Source of the DNA: Sodiomyces alkalinus F11
Taxonomy: Eukaryota > Ascomycota > Sordariomycetes > Glomerellales > Plectosphaerellaceae
Assembly: GCF_003711515.1 (NCBI RefSeq)
Contig: NW_021167092.1
Span: forward strand, 859,073-923,072
Length of the DNA: 64,000 nucleotides
Direction: 5' to 3'
In this document: positions 12,088-22,989 of the stretch, one piece after another
Position numbering within the stretch: the stretch's first letter is position 1
Layout: the number at the start of each line of letters is the position of its first letter
Made by a program: the position numbers and the translations under genes
Notes under the pieces: generated by a model
What the model was told of the DNA's origin: nothing
Database searches by the model: none
The model's input: only the letters and a program-made list of their open reading frames with translations

Positions 12088-12764
12088 AGTGACTGCACTA
12101 TAGCGTGTGATTAGCTAGTATTATGGACTAGAGATATATAGGGATTACATATAAGACGGAGGATTAATTAATTAATTAATTAAGACTATAAATCATTAGT
12201 ACGCGATATTTTAGATTAGGCAGGACTTACCGAAAAAAGGGCAATACGACCGAAAAACTAAGTATAGAAGAGGAAGAAAAGAATAGGATGAGGAATAACG
12301 GCAGGATTACGAGATATCCCTAATAGCAGTTATATAGGCACCTATCTTTAGTATAAAGGAGGAAGCTACGAAGTTCACGGAAGGAGTAATAACGGGCCCC
12401 ACGTAATACTAGCTTTAGGAGTCTTTATAAGTTAATCGAAGGGATAACCTATAAGAATAAAGGGGGTAGACCCGAAGGCCTAAGAAGGAACTACCCTAGA
12501 ACCTATTAGGGTCCCGAGTAGGATATTAGCTTTAGTGGTTTTATTACTAGAGCGAAGGGAGGGGTATATACCCGGGTCAGAGCCACGGCCGAAAAGGCTC
12601 CGTGTACGGACTAGGCGGGGACCTAACGGGGCCCTATCATAGAGGGCTCTAGGTCGGGGTATCTGGGTTTTAGGAGTCGGACTCGGAGACTGGGTTTAGA
12701 GGAGCCAAGAGGCCGGTACGGACTAAGCGCTCCTAAGGATAGGAGTATCCGGGGGAGGTCGCTA
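12088..12764. other. A1 non-coding DNA between aORF start and 3' LTR
   Basis: Same sequence, inverted, as 41962-42629 of A2. A1 has an ATTA run at 12163-12182 that is shorter in A2. It should carry the promoter of the antisense frame, but no motif stands out. Confidence 0.5.
12751..12758 (+). other. Polypurine tract of A1
   Basis: GGGGGAGG lies six bases before the 3' LTR, the usual place of the plus-strand primer. A2 has the matching GGGGAAGG. Confidence 0.5.
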
Positions 12765-13116
12765 TATCAGGTGCCTATAGTAGCGGTTATAATAAGTCCC
12801 TAGTATAAACCTATAGGGGTCTAGGTATACCTAGTCTAAGACCCCTTAAGGTATAAATAAAGTAAGTCGTTATATAGTAAACACGATAGTCCCTTAAAGT
12901 AAATAAGGTAGCCCTTGAGGAAGTAAATACGTAGTCATCGAGGAGTAGAGCGTAGTCTTAAGAAGCGAGGGAGCCTCCCCTTTAAAGAGGGAGGCCAGCG
13001 ATTAATCTGATTCTTTAGCTACAGCCACGTTCTGACCCTATTATAATCCCGTCGTGATCCCACCTGGTTCCTTACTTAACCCTACCTTTTCACTCTTTTC
13101 GACTACCTATTTAATA
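12765..13116 (+). repeat. 3' LTR of A1
   Basis: 352 bp, begins TATCAGGTGCC (TG mutated to TA) and ends TTTAATA. Same length as the 5' LTR, with differences mostly C/T and G/A. It keeps the GC-rich palindrome (arms at 12973-12979 and 12989-12995). Confidence 0.9.
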
Positions 13117-13121
13117 CCGAA
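13117..13121. repeat. Target-site duplication of A1, right copy
   Basis: CCGAA, identical to 3825-3829. B1 pol resumes directly after it. Confidence 0.85.
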
Positions 13122-14801
13122 GGTCCTCCTCCTAGAGTAACTTCTAGGCGGCTTACACGTATACGAAAAGGACTGTCTTTTCCGGGGTAGCGTGGATTTA
13201 TACGATTTATCGGCGAATACTTACTTATATATTATTAATAAGACTTAGCTTACTAAAAAAGGTAAGGAGGATATTACTATACCATATTTCCCCCCTATAT
13301 AGTCTAGCCTCTTAGATAGACTATCCGTTAGGTTTAGTTTCCCCGGGTAATACTATACTTTAAAATTAAATAATATAAGTCGATATACTTATCTAGTAAG
13401 CCTTCGGTAAAAGTCCCGCGCCGGCGTTTATAGCACGCCCTTTAAGGATATATAGTTTATTAAAACCGTGAATACGTATCTTAAACCTTTTAGATAATAT
13501 CTTTAGTTCTCTAAGCTGTCTATAATAGCTAATAACTCCTGTTATTCTATAGCTTACTATTACTTTATATTAGTAAGCTTTTACGAGTAGTAGGTAACTA
13601 ATTTGTATTATAAGTTATACTTCTAATATAGAATTCCAGATAGTACTTTATCCGACACGTTTATCTTGACTCTGGAATCTAGTACAGGGTTCTAATAGCG
13701 TAGAATAGACGCTAAGTTAAAGTCGACCTTTAGCTTTTCAAAGGTGTTTTAAGCCTCCGGCAGAAAATAGAATAATCCTTTCTTTACGCCAGCCTTACTA
13801 CCCTTTAGCAGCGCGGATAAAAGTATTATAACTTTTAAGTACCCCTTAATAAAGCTCCTATCGTAATTCGTAAATCCTAAGAAGACTAATGTATTTTTAA
13901 AGGACTCCGGCGCCGGCTAGTCGGCTACCGCTGATACCCTTTCTAGGTTTATTATAATATCCTTATAGCTTATCATAAACTTAAGAAAATCTACCCGGTC
14001 TTGATAGAATTCGTACTTTAATAGTTTAGCGGATAGCTAATAACGCTATAATCTCTTTAGGACCTATTATAAGTGCTTTATAAATTCCTCCTTAGTTTAG
14101 GAGTGAATTAGGATATAATCGAAGTATATAATATAGTATATATTAAGTAGACCGGTAAGCGCTCGGTAAATATCCACCTAAAACGTTACTAATATATTGG
14201 TTAACCTAAATATATTACTATATCCTTTAAATAGCTATACTATATCCTGAATACGGTTTTCTAGTAATCCTTTTTCTTAGTCCGGATCCGGTAATAGGTA
14301 TCTCGAATATTAACCTTTAAAAAGTACTAAGTGCCCGAATAGTGGTCTAATAGTTCCCCGATTAGTAGGAGTAGGTATCGGTTCTTAATCGTCACGACGT
14401 TTAGCTTAGAATAATTAAGGTATAGATAAAGGCTACTATCCTTTTTCGGCACGAATAGGACTAATAACTTTATTAACCTAATCGACTTCCAACTTCGACC
14501 GCTCGCTATACCTTCGGCGATATATTTCTTTAGCTCCTTAAGCTATATAGGCGATAATAGATATATAGGGCTAAACGGAGGCTCCTTTCCCTTTTATAGA
14601 TTAATTAAATATTCTATACCTCTTAATAAAGGGGGTTCCTTTATTACTTCCTCCGAGAATATATCCCCGGACTATTATAGACTAGAAGGTAAACGAACGC
14701 CCTTAGGCTATAGTTTATCGTTGTTTACTAATAGAATTATTATATCCGGGGCGGTATCCGTGATAATAGTGGCTATAATAATATATATAATATACGCCTT
14801 T
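13122..14801 (-). pseudogene. B1 pol, reverse transcriptase and RNase H part
   Basis: On the minus strand, conserved pieces read KTVFRIQY (near 14270), the catalytic region as YFDYILIHS (near 14120; two Asp expected, one left), FLKFMISYK and LVFLGFTNYDRSFI, then RNase H to the left. Small frameshifts are present. It aligns with B2 from about 24795 onward. The upstream part is cut by the 5' LTR of C at 14802, the downstream part by A1. Confidence 0.75.
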
Positions 14802-15370
14802 TGTCACGGACATACTAACAAAGGGGCGATAAGATATACTTAGTTTATCGGGTTAATAATAGCAGACATATCACGGACTAACCGGTTATTAATACGGCAC
14901 TATCTTAATAACGTAGCTAAGGGATAGTATCCACGAGATTTACATCTATAATCTAGAAGGGCCTGTCTAGTAGTAGATATACCTAGAATTAATAGGTCGT
15001 CGTTATAGCATCGCTATTACACGGCTAAGGGATAATAACTATAAAGAATATCGCCATGACCTAGAAAGGCCGAGGTTATATCTAGATTGCTAGATATTAG
15101 GCTATACGAGGTTAAATATAGAACCACGAGGAGTTAATAGGAGGTTAAGGATTAAGATATTAGATATAATAGTCTTATATTATGGGAGTTAGGAGGGGAT
15201 GGATAGAAGGATTCTAGTTAGACCCCGGATAGCTATAAAAGGAGCGCCCTAGGGACCTCTTTCTAGAGGCGGGTAACGAATAATCTAAGTATTTTAAGAC
15301 CTATTATCTACAAATAAACTACTATTTACTTAGGACGTTTCGGTTACTTACTATTATGCTACTCTATATA
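14802..15370 (+). repeat. 5' LTR of C (end approximate)
   Basis: The first 375 bases match 22383-22755. The rest has a GCTATAAAAGG box near 15233 and no second copy to fix its end; I place it near 15370, before the gag frame. Confidence 0.6.
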
Positions 15371-18300
15371 CGGATACTTTTAATATTTTATTCGTTCTTA
15401 CCTTACCTAGGTATATAGACCGGTATAAAGTTTCTGCCCTACCTACCTAAGCGGAGAACTAATTAGTTATTCTCGGTATATCGTTACCGTACTAACTACT
15501 CCCCGAGTTCGAGATAAAAGATACCGAGTCTAGCCGTAATAGCGAGGTTAATTCTTAACCGTAGCGGTAAGAGTAGAATAAGCTACGCGCCGAGTAAGGT
15601 AATATACCTTAAACGGCCTAATAAATAGCTAACCCTTACCTTACTATAGATCGAAGTGCTAAGGCACTTATTAGTATAGCTCCGGGAACTAGGAATCTAA
15701 GTGCTATAAAGTGGACCCCCCCTATAGTACCTATATCTTTGAAGCTAACCTCATAGACCTTGACCGCCGAAATAACCGCTAATTAGCTACGGACGGCCCG
15801 GCTATAGCTTCCGCTGTATTAAGGACTATTAGTGAATAGACCCGCCTAACTGGTATCGGATACTAGAGGTCGCCCCCCTAATACTCCTATAAACGTTAGC
15901 CTTTTAATAGTAGAATAGCTACGAGAATAGGTCGAGGCTTTTAAGTTAGACTAGGAGCAATACTACCTAGCCAGATAACTCTAAGCTTTACTGGATAGTA
16001 GTAACGCCGTGGATATACTATAAGACCTAGGGAACTAATAGCTAACCCGTAATAACTAGGCTAAGATAGATTACCCTATCGCTAAATAGGATAGCTAATC
16101 CTAGGATTAGTATAAGACGTTTATTAAGTACTTAGAGGAACGTTTTTACCTTAATTCTAGTAATTTCTAGAGCGATGAAATAAAAGTCTATTTCGGTAGT
16201 AACGCGCTCCCTTAGGCTATTAAGTCGCGGTAGCGTACCTAATATCGGTTCATTACTATGCCTAGAGCTACTATAACGATTTAGCAGGAAATAAAGACCT
16301 TCCTTTCGGGGTAGATCGTCGACGATAACATCCGTATATTAACCGCCGCGGACTAAATATTTAGTAACTCTACTAAGTAAAGAGATAGGGAGAAATATAA
16401 CCACTTCCTTAACCGGATTAATCGATTCTTTAATAAGATCCCTATACTAATTAAAGATAACTAGCGTATATAGCTTATAATCGTTAAGCTATAACGGTTT
16501 ATTCCCGATTATATAATCGCTAAAGGATTACCCAAACTTTATACCGAACTTTCTTTAATAATATATAAGGCTAAGCTGCTTTGAAATAAAGATATAGCGG
16601 AAGATAAGGATAAGGTATCGGCTTTATAATTATAGCGGTCTAATTATTCGGCAGCTATAAACTAAGCCGGTAATAATTTAAAGAGAAGCCTATCCCTAGA
16701 AGATCCGGAGACCTCCGCTAGATAAAAGATAAACCTGAAGCAACCGAAAAGACGCTGTTTAGCGGATATAGAGTATTACTACTATCACTAAAAGGGATAT
16801 CTTTATAATAATTACCCGGAACTAAAAGATAGTAATAGCAGTTCTAATACCTTTAGCTTAAACCTAAACCGATAACCCGTAGCCGGTATATAGTTAAATA
16901 TTAGTTATACCTAATCTAATAACTAGTCTTAGTAATAAGAAAACGCCCCGCTTTATACTAAGCCCTCGGCCTATAGGCTAATCGAAGCTCTTTAGGGTTA
17001 AGGTAAGGCGGGCGGTAAGTCTATACCACGGCTATCCTTAATAAAGGAGCGGATATTAATATTATAGATTAATCTACCTTATAGAAAGAATAGGTATGGG
17101 ATAGGCCTTCGCGCTAGGTTTTCTAGTTAGTAAAGAATAGGACTATATTAACCTATAGAATAATAGCTAGCCTTCTCCGGTTAATCGATAGTTACGGACG
17201 TATTAAAATACGCCGAACCGAATTTTATATCCTAGACCTTAACCCTAAGGGACTACGAATTATTCTCGGACGGCTATAGCTCTTTATAGTTAACCTACCC
17301 GTTAACTAGCGGGATAATAGCTGGATATCCCGGATTAAACGATACGAGTTAGCTTTAGTTAATTTAAGGAAATACTTAAAGAAGACCGTACAGGAGGTAA
17401 TCGCTATTTTAACACTAAATACCGATAAGCCTTATAAAGGGTCGACGTTATATTTAGGTTATATAGATATATAAGAGGAGTAGGCTTAACTAACGCGGTT
17501 ATTAGTATAACTACCCCCTTAATACCCTAATTACATAGACGTTTTTAACGTCGTATAAGCTAGCTAACTACTAGGCTACTATAAGTATGACTACCCTATT
17601 AGGGTATAAGATAATAAAGCGCTACCCCCCGGACTAATCTACCCATTAGCCGCCGCGGAACTAGTAGTCTTACGCTAGTATATCCACGAGGCTAATATAA
17701 AAGGCTAGATTAGGTCGTTAAGTAGCCTTACGGGCGCGCCCGTTTTATTATACTAAAGAAGGGAGGTAAACTACGACTTTATATTGACTACCGGGCACTT
17801 AACCGCGTTATATAGAAAGACTATATACCGTTACCCTTAATCTATAAGATTTTGGATCGATTAGCCTTTTCTACTGTCTATACTAAATTAAACCTTAAGG
17901 ATATATACTATCGCCTACGAATACGGGAAGGCGATAAATAGAAAACGGCGTTCCGAATAAAATACGGCTAGTTTAAATACCTTATTATACCGTTTAGCCT
18001 CTATAATACACTTACTAGTTTCTAGAAGTATATTAACTATACCTTACCTAGTTTAGTTCATACTATTTATATTACTTACCTTAACTATATTTTCATTTAT
18101 AGTTCGGATATAACTACCTACCGACTATATATCCGTTAGGTATTATAACGCCTTAAAGAATAATCTTTATTTATAAACCCAGAAAAATATATCTTCGAGA
18201 TATCCGAAGTCGAGTTTCTTAGATTTATCTATAGTCTAACCGGTATTTATATAGACCCCGTTTATATTAAAGTAATCCGAGACTAATAACCCTTTAATAT

Positions 18301-20321
18301 AGTACGTAAGATTTAAGTCTTCTTAGGCTTTATGGGTTTTTACCGCCGATTTATTAAAAACTATTCTAAGATTATTATATCTTTTACGGACTTATTCAAA
18401 GGCGATAGGCTAACCTGTACCTTTATCTTAATTAGCGATTACCTTACTATGTTTATCGGACTCTATAACTGGTTCTAAGATACGCCTATCTTATAGCAGT
18501 TTAATCTAGCTCTTTCTATACGCATTAAGCGAGATACCTCTGCCTTCGCCTTAGGAGTAATAATTAGTTAGTTAGAGAACGGCCGTTAGAACCTAATTAC
18601 CTTGTTTTACGTAAGCTTAAAGGAGCTAAGTTAAATTATATAACGCCGGACACCGAGTTAATAGCTATATACGAAACTTTCCTTACTTAGCGCTATTACG
18701 TTACCTATAATCGGTCTTATATCGAAGTCTTAATAGACTATTTTAATCACTGCTATCTTTTAGATAAGCCACGTATTATAGCCTATTATATATAATAGCT
18801 TAAGGAATTAGCCGCCTACGATTTCGAGATTAAGTATTAACCCGGTATTTATAATCCGGCCGATATTCTATCCCGTAAACCTTAGTTTATACCCGATACC
18901 GCGGCCTTAGATACCGAACACGCTAAGCCGGTAAAGGCGTGTACTCTAAATTCGCCCTCCGTATATTGACTACGTATATAACCCAGCTTCATATCGCTAA
19001 TATAAGCGCCGATAATAGCTAACTATAGACTAACCTACGGTCCTAGGTTATTAAGGTATAAAAGGAGGATCCTTTTTACGATAAACTCGTTATTATAAAG
19101 CCGCCGGGCCTAGCTTTATAGAACCCGTAGTCCGAGGATACTACTAGGGTCCTGTATTTTAAGAATTGCCTTTATGTTTCTAAGTATTCGGGTTTATACG
19201 ATACTATCTTATAGGCCTTCTATAATAGTCTAAATGATAATTATCCAGGTATCGCTAAGACTATATAACGTATTCGCGATATCTACTACTAGGACTACTT
19301 ATAACGCGATATTAAGAAGTTTATCCCTAGTTATCTTATATATTAGCGTATAAAGCCCCTATACTATAAACTATATAATATAATATAAAGCTTACCTATT
19401 CTACGGCGACTATTCTAAGAAATATCTATCGATTTCGTTACTAATCTTCTATTAGTTATTAATAACGGCTATAGGCGAGATACTATCCTAGTAGCGGTAT
19501 ATAGATATACTAAATACGCTATCCATATACTAATTAGTAATAAACTAACCGCGGAAAGGCTAGCGGATATCCTATAAACGTATATCCTTAGTAAGTATAG
19601 TCTGCCTAATAGTATTATCTCCGACTATGGATTATTATTTATAAGCTGGTTTAAGAAGACGCTTTATATATACCTCGGGGTAAATAGGCGGCTATTAATA
19701 GCCTTGCACCTATAAACAGACGGTTAGACTAAACGCTAAAACCAGAGTCTTAAGTATTACTTACGCACGTTCTATATATTTAAATAGAATAACTAGGTAG
19801 ATAGGCTCTTACTCGCTTAGTTTATTTATAATACCTCCTAGTATTTAACCACTAATAACACGCCGGCTATCTTACTTATAGGTTATAACCTACACGGACT
19901 ATATAAGTTCTTAGGACCTTACCGTATCGCTAAGGTTATTGGCTAGCACGGCCTAGCTTATAAACTAGATTTACTACTAAAATTAAAGATTTACGACGTA
20001 TTTCCGGTTTCTCTATTAGAACCCTAGTAGTCCCATAATAGTAAATCGCTAGTTTCTAAGAATATAGACGCCGAACTATAGGAGTTAGATAAGTATAACG
20101 TTAAAGATATCCTCGCTTACCATTATAACGGTAATCGCCGGTAAAATCTTATTAAATAGGCGGACTACGGCCACGAGGAAAATATATAGGAACCTAAGAG
20201 GAATTTACCGAATAATCTTCTTAATGGCTACTACTATAGAGTAGGTAACTAGTTAGCGATTCAGAGCTAGTCGACTAATAATTAATCTCCGGATAAAAAA
20301 GTTATTCGTTCTATTGCTTAA
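15370..20321 (+). pseudogene. C gag-pol polyprotein, decayed
   Basis: Gag is long and helical; its zinc knuckle at 16774-16815 keeps the C-x2-C-x4-H-x4-C spacing, but all three Cys and the His are Tyr codons, each one transition from the original. Reverse transcriptase: LRLYIDYRALNRV near 17780 and the catalytic motif as YLNYIFIYS near 18085. RNase H about 18450-18800, zinc-binding and integrase core about 19140-19800, chromodomain about 20090-20190 (LIK-ADYGHEENI-EP). Likely stop TAA at 20319. The start codon is unclear. Many TAG/TAA inside. Confidence 0.75.
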
Positions 20322-20465
20322 TAGGGCTCTTGTTATCACTATCCTTAAAAATACAAAAAAACACGAAACAAAAGATTACTAACGTAGTAAAAAAGAAAAA
20401 GGAAAATAAATAAAAGGGGGAACTAAAGCGGCTAATCCCGAACTAACTACGTCTAAACTACCGTT

Positions 20466-21607
20466 TCTTAGGCTTGTATATTAGCCAGAATATCGTCTAA
20501 CTCCCCGCTAGTATTTAACCCCCCGCCCTGGCTATTACCCCCCGTTTCCTTACTACTGCCACTAGATTAATTAAAGATAACCGCTAGCATATTAACCAAG
20601 TCCTTATTACTTTAAACCAATTCCCGTAATAAGCTATTAGTCGTCCGGCTTTCTATAACTTATTACTCTATAGCTTTTATAAATCGGCCTAGGATATTAT
20701 TACGCTCCTTAGAAGCTTCTCATTACGAATTAGCTTTAAACTCGCGTTAATAACGGACTAACCGTTCCGCCCTAGGGACTTAGTTACGGGCCTCGCTTTA
20801 GTCTAATACGAGGGCTCCTAGTTAAGCCCGATACTTAGTTAATAACCCCCGTTTAGCTACTATAAAGCTACGATGTATATTAAATACTTTTATAATATTA
20901 CTCTATATTAATCGGGCTAGATAATAAGTATCGATAAGTAACTATAATATATTAGTCGGCCGCGGAGCGGTCATAACAGGGAAGGGGCATAAGACTTACC
21001 TTATTGTAAGGCTTACTTCCTTACGTCTAATAGTAGTTATATTTAGTAGACTATTCTACGAATATAGCTATATTAGCTATTAATCGTTACGGAACTAATA
21101 GGGGGTTGACCTATTTTCGGTAAAACGGTATAAATAGAAAAAGACGGGTATAGTGGTAAAGTCCGTTTTAGTGTACTAGTCACAGGCGTAACAATTATAT
21201 AGCTCTTATACGTGACTACCGTATTTAGTATCTTTTATATTACCTCGGATAATAGGCCGAGGAGCTTCGGTTATCGGGCTACTAGGCGTTAACGGAGCTA
21301 TACGCGGAGTGGTTAGAGGGGTTCTAGTCGGAGCGGTCGAAGGGGCTATAGGCGGAGCGGTTATTATAATAGTCTTAGGCGTAGGAGTAACAAAGGTAGT
21401 AGAGTTATTGTTAGTTCCCGAGGAACCGGCCGGTGACGCGGTTATACCACTACTACTACCACTAATAATAGCACTACCGCCGGTAGTCTTCGCGCGCTTA
21501 GGGGCCCTTTTAATAGCACCCCTAGCCTTTCGCTTACCACCCGCGGCGGGGGCACTACTACTAACGCTAGTAGCGGCGGTATTTTTAGGAGCCGCTTTAG
21601 GAGGTAT
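20466..21607 (-). pseudogene. Antisense accessory ORF of C (aORF-C), decayed
   Basis: Start is ATA at 21607 (ATG by RIP) followed by PPKAAPKNTAATS. The first 110 codons are Ala/Pro/Thr/Ser-rich with a basic cluster KRKARGAIKRAPKRAK that resembles a nuclear localisation signal. The middle has a Tyr-rich segment (SHVQELYNCYACDQYT) and the last third looks coiled-coil-like (Glu, Arg, Asn and Gln read as TAA/TAG). Ends about 20466. Unknown family. It converges on pol, as in A, B and E. Confidence 0.55.
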
Positions 21608-22382
21608 ATTAACGAATTAATGGTAAGCTATTAAATTGTTAGTCTCCTAATAAAGGTAAGAGTATAGGAAAGGTAAGGAAGCCTTATAGAAGGAAGTATA
21701 TTATTATAAAAAGAGAATTAATTAACTAAGGGTATCCCTAATAGATATTAGCTAATATCTAACTATTAACGACGTATATAACGCCGAGTTTGTAACCGAG
21801 GAATATAAAAATCCTAATCTTCGTTAACGCTGGGAGTAATAGAAGATTCATAGCGTTGTAGCCGGGATTTAACTTACCTGCTATAACCTAAAAACCAAGG
21901 TTATTATAATAGCTTAAGAAGAATAGAAAGAGGATTATAAGAATTTAGAAGGTATAGGATAATATCTATAGCCTATAGGGCCGCCGTGCCTTCTATTTTA
22001 TCTTATTAAGTAATAGGTAAGAGCACTTACCTGCCTAAGTTACTATATTCATGGAATAAAAGGGGCTAAGGTATTAACCACCTATACGGTAGTTACTAAA
22101 AGGCTATTATTTATAGACTATCTAACTAATAAAGCCGTATAGCTCTTTAAGATATAAATAATACTCTTAGTTAAAATAATAAATTAATAAAGACTTTTAA
22201 ACTAGATACCTTTTTGTTACATTATAATAGGATAACTACTAACTCACGATAGGTTCTTATCTCCGAATAAATACTATTATTCGTGAATTAACTATTTATT
22301 AACTAAAGACTGCATAGCCTATAATAGATCACTACACCTACTAATAGCCGCCTAAGGATAGGCGCTTCACGGAGGGGTATTA
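21608..22382. other. C non-coding DNA before 3' LTR, with polypurine tract
   Basis: AT-rich, no reading frame seen. GGAGGGG at 22371-22377 lies six bases before the LTR and is a plausible polypurine tract. The upstream region of aORF-C must lie here. Confidence 0.5.
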
Positions 22383-22755
22383 TATCACGGATATACTAAA
22401 AGAGTGACGATAAGATATACTTAGCTTATCGGGTTAATAATAGCAGATATATCACGGACTAACCGGTTATTAATACGGTACTATCTCGATAACGTAGCTA
22501 AGGGATAGTATCTATAAGACTTATATCCACGACCTAGAAAGGCCTATCTAGTAGTAGATATACCTAGATTTCATAGGTTGTCGCTATAGTATCGCTATTA
22601 TATAGCTACGGGATAGTAAGCACGAGGGATATCGCTATGACCTAGAAGGGCCGAGGTTATATCTAGATTCCTACATAGCAGGATATAAGAGGTTAGATAT
22701 AGAATTACTAGGAGTTTATAGGAGGTTAAGGATTAAAATATTGGATATAACAGTC
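22383..22755 (+). repeat. 3' LTR of C, truncated
   Basis: TATCACGGAT... matches the 5' LTR to position 375, then stops where the B2 LTR begins at 22756. Confidence 0.75.
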
Positions 22756-22938
22756 TATAAGGAACCGAGTGGCACTATGGATTAGCACTGTGTAGGATCG
22801 GAGATACGCTCGGATCGCTAAGCACTCGGCGAGACTAAATTACTATATTAGCGTAGAGGGGGAAAAGTCTCCTTTTCCTCCTTAAGTTAAAGTCTTTATA
22901 ATATACAACTATTAAGTCCGAATAGTATATCCGTTACA
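22756..22938 (+). repeat. 5' LTR of B2
   Basis: 183 bp, TATAAGG (TG to TA) to CCGTTACA; the ends form the inverted pair TGTAA/TTACA. GGGAAAAG at 22860-22867 is complementary to CTTTTCCC at 22945-22952 just after the LTR, a weaker parallel to the self-priming pair of family A. Confidence 0.6.
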
Positions 22939-22989
22939 GTGTATCTTTTCCCTGGTATTATAGCCTATTCCTTAATAAATTCTTTAACT

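Larger units (their letters stand above)
3830..13116 (+). mobile_element. Ty3/Gypsy element A1, full length, RIP-inactivated
   Basis: LTRs of 352 bp at each end, CCGAA duplications outside them, and internally gag, protease, reverse transcriptase, RNase H, integrase and chromodomain in that order (Gypsy order). Behind pol lie a conserved extension, a 34-bp tandem repeat and a 1.5-kb reading frame on the other strand. Total length is about 9.3 kb. LTR differences are mainly transitions of the RIP type, so LTR divergence cannot be used simply as a clock. The element landed in the pol gene of B1. Related copies are A2 (nearly complete) and A3 (3' truncated). Confidence 0.9.
666..14801 (-). mobile_element. 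Ty3/Gypsy element B1, split by A1 and cut by C
   Basis: Integrase and chromodomain (2053-3824) and reverse transcriptase/RNase H (13122-14801) lie on the same strand in the order expected of one Gypsy pol gene, separated exactly by A1 with its CCGAA duplication. The upstream half of B1 (protease, gag, 5' LTR) is missing because element C begins at 14802. The plus-strand frame at 666-1859 lies where a 3' accessory frame would sit. The related copy B2 gives the missing 5' part. The outer left boundary was not found. Confidence 0.7.
14802..22755 (+). mobile_element. Ty3/Gypsy element C, 3' LTR truncated
   Basis: Starts with TGTCACGGAC at 14802 and ends in a partial second copy of the same LTR (22383-22755). 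In between are gag with a zinc knuckle, pol with chromodomain, then an opposite-strand reading frame. It sits in the pol gene of B1; no right-hand target duplication can be read because element B2 interrupts the 3' LTR. Confidence 0.8.

Noticed and set aside
21309..21620. Plus-strand open frame of 103 codons that looks like a membrane protein
   Set aside because: It lies opposite the low-complexity N-terminus of aORF-C; the Leu/Val run comes from reading Ser/Thr/Ala codons backwards.
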